From: Pseudopithomyces maydicus
Taxonomy: Eukaryota; Ascomycota; Dothideomycetes; Pleosporales; Didymosphaeriaceae
Assembly (NCBI GenBank): GCA_026873275.1
Contig: JANTUC010000003.1
Span: forward strand, 1,178,001 to 1,242,000
Direction: 5' to 3'
DNA: 64,000 bases
Below are positions 57,501 to 64,000 of this stretch, piece by piece. Made by a program: the position numbers and the translations under genes. The stretch's first letter is position 1. Every line of letters begins with the position of its first letter. The notes under the pieces are model-generated. The model did not search any database. It worked only from the letters and a program-made list of their open reading frames with translations, and was not told the DNA's origin.

Positions 57501-60500
57501 TCTGAGCCTACCTTGGACACTCTGAAAAGGATGAGCCCCAACGAGCTCAAGAACGTTTCCAACTTCGTTGTAGGTCGCGAAAAGATTGGTAAGATTGAGT
57601 TCAACTACGGCAAACCTATCGACCTATCAAACACTCCACTTGACAACATTCTGGAGGATATTGTCGTACTTGAACATCGGACCGCCACTGTCTATGGCGA
57701 GAAATGTAAAGTCACGAAACCACTTCTGGGGTCAGGTCTGAACTATCCTTCTCGCATCACATTGGGCAATTCATGGCCTCGTGGTGCCCATCGAGCTAGT
57801 AAGCAAGTTTCGAAGCATGTTGAACGTCTCAAGCGTGTCCCTGGCACCGAATTCGAGAAGTACGACACCGAAACTGGTGAATGGTTTTTCAGTGTACCAC
57901 ACTTTTCGTCTTACGGCTTCGATTATGACCTTCCTGAAGATGATGAATCTAGCGAATTGAGCCCAGTCCCTGAGACTCCTGCTCATTTCGGTAGCAGCCA
58001 GATGACTAGCACGCCGCAGGACTCCATTCCTAGCGCTACTCAATCCAGTCCCGATGATACCTTCGATTTCAAGCGAGGCATGTTTAGGCGCAGCAATGTC
58101 CCAGGTCAGTATGACGAGGGCGCAGCATATGATGAAGACGACGAGGAAATGCAAGAGACCCGAAACGAGTCTTTTTAGGGGATCGCTCCGTGGGTCCGCT
58201 TGATGGTCATTACGACTACAGTGAAACAAGCGGATATGACTCGGTCGAAGACCAGGATATGGCTGATTCTGTGTCTGGATCGATTCGTACCACGGAGCAA
58301 GACGCTGCAAGGCAATCTAATCCATTCAAGGATTCTGCCAAGCCAAAGTCTATCCTGAAGGGGACCCAGCTATTTCGACCTGCCTTGGGAACCCCCTCTA
58401 AAACGGCCGTTTTTGACGACGATTGGGCGAGCGCGTTGCAGCGCACGATAAGTCCTCGGAAACAGGACCGTCAGGCTTTACGTGAAGTTCAGGGCGACGC
58501 ATTGCGTGAGCGTGGTAACAACACAACCACATTCGCCCAGTCGCTTGGTGCACGAAACGCCACAGCGAACATGAGTCGCATGGATCTTTATGAATCTCTT
58601 TTTGGACAACCTTCCGCACAGCAAGAGTTGACGCCAAAGCGGATTGGACAAGGCATTCAGGTTTGACTACCCCTTCCCCAGTATTTGTTATGAACGGGCG
58701 TAAATCGTTTCGGGTTTCTTTAATAAATTGATGCCCGGGCTTTTGGTCCTTTGTGTATGTAAATGCAAATCAATAAGAACTAAATTCGCTGATACTTTTT
58801 TCTAGTATCCTTATGCCAAGCGCCCCAAGACTGCCCACGACCTCGACCAATTGTCCGAAACCGACAAGAACTTTCACAACAGCACCAAGCCCCACTTCGG
58901 TGAGACTGGGTTACTGGTCTACTCTGGAAGGGATACAGAAGCGAGAAGTGATGATCTGTACCACTCCGACCATGCGTCGATTGCTGGTGCCCAAAAAGAT
59001 ATCTGCTTCAAGCAACTCCCTACATTCGGTGATGCTGTTCCGCCTACTTTAAACCTTCAGATGGAGCACACCACGGTTCTCACCCGCGACCAAGTACCAA
59101 AAGCTATAATCAGGACTGATCCTGACACCTTGGAGTTCTCTGAAATGGCAGACGTTGTTTCACTCGGTACCAAAGCCGGGACTGAAGAACACAAAGCATG
59201 GCAACTTCTCTCTTTATTGTTCGATGACAGCGATCAGATCCCAGCAAGTGTACCCAAGGAGAAACATGAGCAGTGGCTGGCGCAAAGCCGAAAGGATCGA
59301 CTCTCTCGCTTCTGGCAGTCTCTCGTTTTCGAAGATGCACAAGAGCATGCAAAAGAAGCCGTTTCAATCGAAGAGAAAGCATTAGCCTACCTCAGCTGCA
59401 ACTCCATCGCCGATGCTATCAACGTACTCTTTCGGGGGGATGATCTACGTCTTGCCACAATGGTATCTCAGTTAGGCGGTAGTGTCACCATGCGCGAGGA
59501 CATGAGGGAGCAAATTGAAGAGTGGAGAAAAATGGATGTTCTAGCTGAGATGGACGACTCTGTGCGTGCTCTTTACGAGCTTATTCGTGGCGAAACTGCA
59601 CAGGCAGATGGCAAAGATGGAGTCATACGAGAAGACAAGGCCGCCAGTTTCCAGATTGCTAGTCGCTTCAACCTTGATTGGCGACGCGCCTTTGGTCTGC
59701 GTTTGTGGTACCAATCAACATCTGACGAGAACATCGAGATGGCTGTTGCGCAATTTGCAGATGCCATGCAACAAGGCCGAGAGAATGTCAAGCCAGTGCC
59801 GTGGTTCGTCGAGCAAGGCTTGGAAATGGGCTGGAAAGATTCACAGAAGGAGCAGCGAGAGGACCTTCTGTGGGGCATTCTCAAGCTCTACGCCTCTCTT
59901 AAGACGGATGGTATACCGACCAATATTGAAGATGTTCTGGCACCGGAAAATGTGTCTGGTCATCCGCTGAATGCTCGTTTGTCATGGCAGCTGTTCCAGA
60001 TTTTCTGGTCGCGCAAAAATGATCCGAAAGGTGATCAGGACCGCGAAATCAACATGCCTGCCTTGCGCGAAACTGCTGGCAGGGATTCATTTTCTCTTTC
60101 TGTCCGCTCGACGAATGGAAATGATCAGGCCGAGAATCCGCTCGTTGAGCTTGGTGACCAACTTACACTAACCTATGCAGCTTCTTTGCACACTTCCGAG
60201 CACTGGACAACAGCTGCGTGGGTGTACACCCACCTCTCCAACCCCGCCATGCGCTCGCACCACATTCGATCGCTCTTGAATCAGTTTTCCAAGACCTACG
60301 AGATTACAAACGGCAACGCAACTTATGAAGCGCTGATGAAGCTGGGCATCCCACAACAGTGGCTTCACGCTGCCGCCGCCCTCCAAGCCAAATCCGAAAA
60401 TGCAGCCCTCCGTCAAGCCACCCACCTCATAAAGGCTAATGAACTTGACGTGGCACACGAGGTTCTCTGCCGCAGCGTTGGTCCCAATGCTATCATCTCG

Positions 60501-60980
60501 CGGCACCTGGATCCCCTCCGCGAGCTCCTGGGCGATTTTGAGAGCTCGTACTCACACGCACGGGAGCCTGTGCCGGGTTGGGCTCAAGGGGGTCAGATCT
60601 ATTTTGACTACATTCACTTGCTTGATCTCACCGAACAGCGCAATCCGTACCGACCTGATGACAAGCTTAACGATGATATCCACAGCTTGTTGCGGAAACT
60701 GCAGCGGAGCTTGGAGACGGTGGCGACGGAGCGGTGGAGCGGCGTGAGTTTGGAGGAGAGAGTTGCGCTTAGCGAGATCGCGGGGACAGTCGCTAATCTC
60801 ATGGCGAGAAACAAGGTATGTCACAAATATACGTTATTTTGATTTGGAAGAAGAAATAGAGGCTAACAAAAACAGCTCACGGATCGTGCGAGTGTCCTGA
60901 AACTCCCGCTGACCGAGGACCTTTGGATGAGACACTCAGTCGATTTGTCGGCGACCTACTACCGCAACGTAGTCCGTTAA
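54522..60980 (+). CDS. NUP145: Nucleoporin Nup145 precursor (Nup98-Nup96 type, self-cleaving) (one apparent frameshift)
   Basis: Exons are 54522-54633, 54761-54874, 55069-58660, 58806-60815 and 60876-60980, giving about 1977 residues after restoring one base at T5 58172-58176 (joins NESF to LGDRSVGPLDGHYDY). The N-terminal half is a dense array of FG and GLFG repeats separated by Asn/Thr-rich spacers that form the pore permeability barrier. It is interrupted near residues 212-243 by a GLEBS motif (YQTITFQQPYTNFSLEELRV) that binds Gle2/Rae1. The autoproteolytic domain follows, with the cleavage site in VPHFSSYGF (between Phe1021 and Ser1022 by my count). Cleavage gives Nup145N/Nup98 and Nup145C/Nup96; the latter is a helical scaffold of the Y complex and makes up the rest. 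The 145-nt intron at 58661-58805 has a weak donor (GTTTGA). Confidence 0.96.
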
Positions 60981-61381
60981 AAGTTGGGTGGTCACGGGTC
61001 AGTTTCTCTGTTTTGGAGTGCTTTTTGGACCTGCCTTGATTCTTGTTACACCCCGTTTCTTGCTATCTCCCTCTTGTCTCGTTCTTTGTTCTTCAGAGTG
61101 GTTGGAAGATGTGTAATTTGTGTTTCGTGCGCGTATTGTTTTAGGCGAGCGGGGAAGCATTAAGCGTTTGCACTTCGATGGAGAAGTGATGCATTTCATG
61201 TGAAGAGCTCGTTGTGCTAGCTAGTCAGCTGTGTGGATACGGGAGAGGAAATCTAAAATGAAGGAGGGAAAGGCATGGGATAGCGGAAGGGCTGGTCGGA
61301 CTGAGCTCAATTCAGATGGACTTGTATTATAGATAGACGGCACGTATGTTTAATTACGTCGATGGCAGTATTTTCTCGGAC
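60981..61381. other. Convergent intergenic region NUP145/HET pseudogene
   Basis: 401 bp of probable 3' untranslated sequence. No feature is seen. Confidence 0.4.
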
Positions 61382-62574
61382 TTATACTCTATAACCAGAA
61401 GGAAGTTGCAGTTGTAGGACATTGAAACTCATTCCGGCTATGATGTTCTCGGTGCTAGATCGTTGGTGACGACTGAGATTTGGAAGCTGATTGAGAAGGC
61501 ATGCGTCCCTTAGAATGTGATTCGTGCTCCATTGAACGTCACTCACGTCACTGGGGTCAAGTCTAACGAGTTTCCATGGGCAGTGTCTTAGGTATTGGTC
61601 CGGCCCGCATATTTGAAGAAGTATACCGAGCTCCGAAGAACCCATTGTGCAACCAAGAGGCAGAACCGTCCTGGCAGAAACGATCATCCCGGCTGTCAGC
61701 TTGGTCCCGACGTTCGATACAACGGATTCCTGCCTGGCACCTGCGATGCTCGACACCGATCCGCATTCGCTGAAGTGCTTGGGTGATTAGGCTAAAACAC
61801 CACTGTAATCACGATCATAGTAATCTTTTGCGTGATACGTTGTCCCCGTTGATTTCCATGCGAGTATACGAAGATCCGGAGTATCACTGATAATTTCTCC
61901 CTGCAACCTTCTGAACGCTTTTTCCTCTTCGCCATATAGTAAAGGCATGTTGATGTCGAAAATGCCGAGAAGACAATACGCCATGTCTTCTATTCGGGTG
62001 GTCTCTCTACGCGACGCCCATGACATCTTCTGCGCCACTGCAACCGAGGAAAGTTTACGGGTGTGACATAGGACATCTGCACTGATTCCGGTGATGGCTG
62101 CCAGCTGATCCACCAGCTCTGATTTTGTACCTCGATATCTCCATTCTTGGTCATAGAAGAGTAGCTTCTCTGGTGCGACTAGCTCTTGCAGACACCAGCC
62201 CCTAGTAAACCACCGACACTGAGGTAAACTCGTATCCAAACTCGCCGTAGAAGGCAGGTCTACTAAATAGGTATAACAAACGGCTGCACGTTGATACCAG
62301 CGATACATTGAGTTGATAGCCTCGCTGAGCTCCGCGCTACTGGACTTGTCGATACAACAGGTATCGACCTATGCGTACTGGAGCTGATTTCTGGCCGCCT
62401 CGCGACAAGCCATGATTATCTTGCGATACCCTTTCGTATCAATACACGTAGAATTGGTCAAGGCTGTGAATGATGCTTCTTCGTCTTCCCATGTGTGCGA
62501 AAGGATAGCGTAGCGTGGAATATTGCGCCGGTGAACTCTTCCAGCTGATATGTGAGTGTGTTGATAAGCCCCAT
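61382..62574 (-). pseudogene. HET-domain (heterokaryon incompatibility) protein gene, inactivated
   Basis: Conceptually 398 codons with internal damage. The start at 62574 reads MGLINTLTYQLEEFTGAIF. A one-base loss near 62517 shifts the frame before PRYAILSHTWEDEEASF. A TAG at 62371-62369 replaces the Trp of the HET signature (QYAxVDTCCIDKSSSAELSEAINSM). The region AVCYTYLVDLP, then FTRGWCLQELVAPEKLLFYDQEW, and MSWASRRETTRIEDMAYCLLGIFDINMPLLYGE is intact. A TAA at 61789-61787 replaces what is probably Gln (GVLAxSPKHF), after which the frame stays open through a normal-looking C-terminal domain to 61382. HET proteins trigger cell death on fusion of incompatible strains. The description is of the broken gene as found. 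Both stops fit CpA to TpA changes. Confidence 0.85.
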
Positions 62575-64000
62575 ATTGCTGTTGCTGGACGCCTAGGCAC
62601 CCCAGATCTTATGGAGAAAGAAAAGAACGAACACACGACATTCTGATGAGGTTAAGACGAGGTAGGTTCCAATAAACTGCCAAGGAAGTAGCTTGGATCA
62701 GTCAAGACATAGAACAAGGTAACCGAAGACGAATTTAGTTTACATCATGCAGTGTGCGCCACAGCACCGCCTCACCCCGTGAGACGTGAAGATCCATGGA
62801 TGTGATTTGTTCCAGCTGCAGGACAAGTCAAGTTTGGTTAATATTACTAGGAGATATTTAATGAATACGCTACATTCGTCCCGCATGTATCTGAAGATAA
62901 ATCTTGGAGATGAGCTAATGGGGTTCACCTCTTGAAAAAAATTCTACCAGGCAGTTGCAGTAACATTGCACAAGTGGATTGAAAATAAGTACCAAATTGC
63001 TTGCTTGAATTGAATTCTCACGTCTCACCCCCCCCCCCTTCCCCCCTAAAAAAACCTATAGATTCTATCTCACTCCGCCTCACCAATGCACCCAAGATCT
63101 CCACACTTATTACAAAAGCTAGTCCCTCACCGCCAGTATACAAGGCGGTCTGAGGTCTCTCCCTCTCTTTCCCGCGGGTTTCCCGCTCTGGGTCTGACGG
63201 GTGGCTCTCCTACCAATTCCTCCCCCACCCCACCAATAAATACATGAAGACTAAACGCACGCAACTTCCTTACAATACCTCCACAATCCTCCCACGCTAG
63301 GTGAAAGTGTTTTCCGTCCCTATATCCAAGTGACAAAAAGGACAGAGTCTGCTCGTCTGGTCGCACCGAAGCTAACGCAGGTCTTTACTCGCCCTGTAGG
63401 TTTCCGCTTTAGAAAAGAAAAGAAAAAGGAAGAAAATTCGTCGTGAAGCCGAAGCCAAAAATGCAAGTATGAGACAAAGCAAAAGTTTTCCACCAGGTGA
63501 TCAAATGGGTGAATGGGTTACCGGGTAACAAGATACATACAAAAGGGAAATATGGGGGTAGTATAACGCACGGATGGATGTGTGGATGAGTGGATAGATA
63601 CCCCATCTCAGCAGGCGAACACACAAACGTACCATAGAAACGAGTCTCTCGCAAGTAAGCAAAGAGGAGACGCCCAAACGCCGATCGCTGGATGGATGGA
63701 TGGATAGATAGACGGTAGTTTGCTCTGATGCGATATGAAAAGCCTAGCCAGTGGGCACCGGACCGGAGTGTAGCGGCCAAAAACCAGCGTGCCTGTCCCA
63801 AAACCCGAAGAAATATACGTCGTCGTGGAATTAAAAGCTGCCTGTCACGGCGGAGGTATAGAAGAGGAGCGGCTGTTGCTGCCGGTACTAAAGACCGTAG
63901 AGGACCGTCTTAAAAGTTTGCGAGTCCATTTTTCGAGTGGCGCTTGCTGAATCTCTTCCTGCCCTTTAGCGAGTCAGAGTCAGCCGGCTCTTTGCGAAGC
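62575..64000. other. Right-hand end, no gene seen; poly-C run and GGAT-type repeats
   Basis: 1.4 kb. A run of about nine C is at 63031-63039. GGAT/GATA tetranucleotide stretches are at 63571-63602 and 63688-63714. Open frames present look random. A gene could begin beyond the window edge. Confidence 0.45.
63688..63714. repeat. GGAT/GATA tetranucleotide microsatellite
   Basis: Three GGAT (TGGATGGATGGAT) followed by AGATAGAC-type units. A looser relative lies at 63571-63602. Confidence 0.8.

Overview
This window is nuclear DNA from a filamentous ascomycete (Pezizomycotina). Class-level placement is not possible from the sequence alone, although the content would fit a dothideomycete. The evidence is the gene set: CDC45, BIR1, a self-cleaving NUP145, complex I 51 kDa, Tam41, a PARP-E2 fusion, RTA1, bZIP-DUF3425 and a HET protein. 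Introns are short (46-85 nt in most genes), with GT..AG ends and mostly CTRAC/CTAAY branch sites, and genes are spaced 0.2-3.4 kb apart. I found no prokaryotic features, rRNA, tRNA, CRISPR or intact transposon.

Layout. 1-1140 (+): C-terminal end of a SIM-rich nuclear protein. 1642-3299 (+): mitochondrial P-loop ATPase. 4087-6109 (-): BIR1, divergent from TAM41 (6456-7882 +). 8367-9401 (-): COG5-like Golgi tether. 10157-14054 (+): PARP6/8-like protein fused to a UBE2Q-like E2. 14960-17571 (-): CDC45. 18091-19407 (-): aquaglyceroporin. 22784-24974 (+): ferric reductase. 27143-27995 (+): TATA-binding protein. 30321-31618 (-): DLT1. 32217-33181 (+): mitochondrial ribosome recycling factor. 33353-34654 (-): polytopic membrane protein. 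36051-37091 (-): RTA1-like protein. 37718-38815 (-): MDR reductase, divergent from a bZIP-DUF3425 regulator (39277-40371 +). 43082-44319 (+): polytopic membrane protein. 45658-46017 (-): P1-like ribosomal stalk protein. 47347-47854 (+) and 48952-50095 (-): unrecognised proteins. 50875-52486 (+): complex I 51 kDa. 52768-53487 (-): centrin. 54522-60980 (+): NUP145. 61382-62574 (-): a HET-domain pseudogene.

Most genes are unlinked housekeeping functions: replication, chromosome segregation, nuclear pore, basal transcription, and mitochondrial lipid, translation and respiration. The only stretch that looks like a functional neighbourhood is RTA1, MDR reductase and bZIP at 36-40.4 kb, with an ACGT-rich divergent promoter. 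That reading is tentative.

The dominant sequence-level observation is that about fourteen of the twenty-four genes, including essential ones, are broken by missing bases, nearly always in homopolymers, and always in the direction of base loss. Restoring the bases gives complete, in-phase genes, so these are best read as assembly errors. The HET pseudogene is different: besides one such shift it carries two stop codons of the RIP (CpA to TpA) type. Coordinates below are those of the sequence as given.
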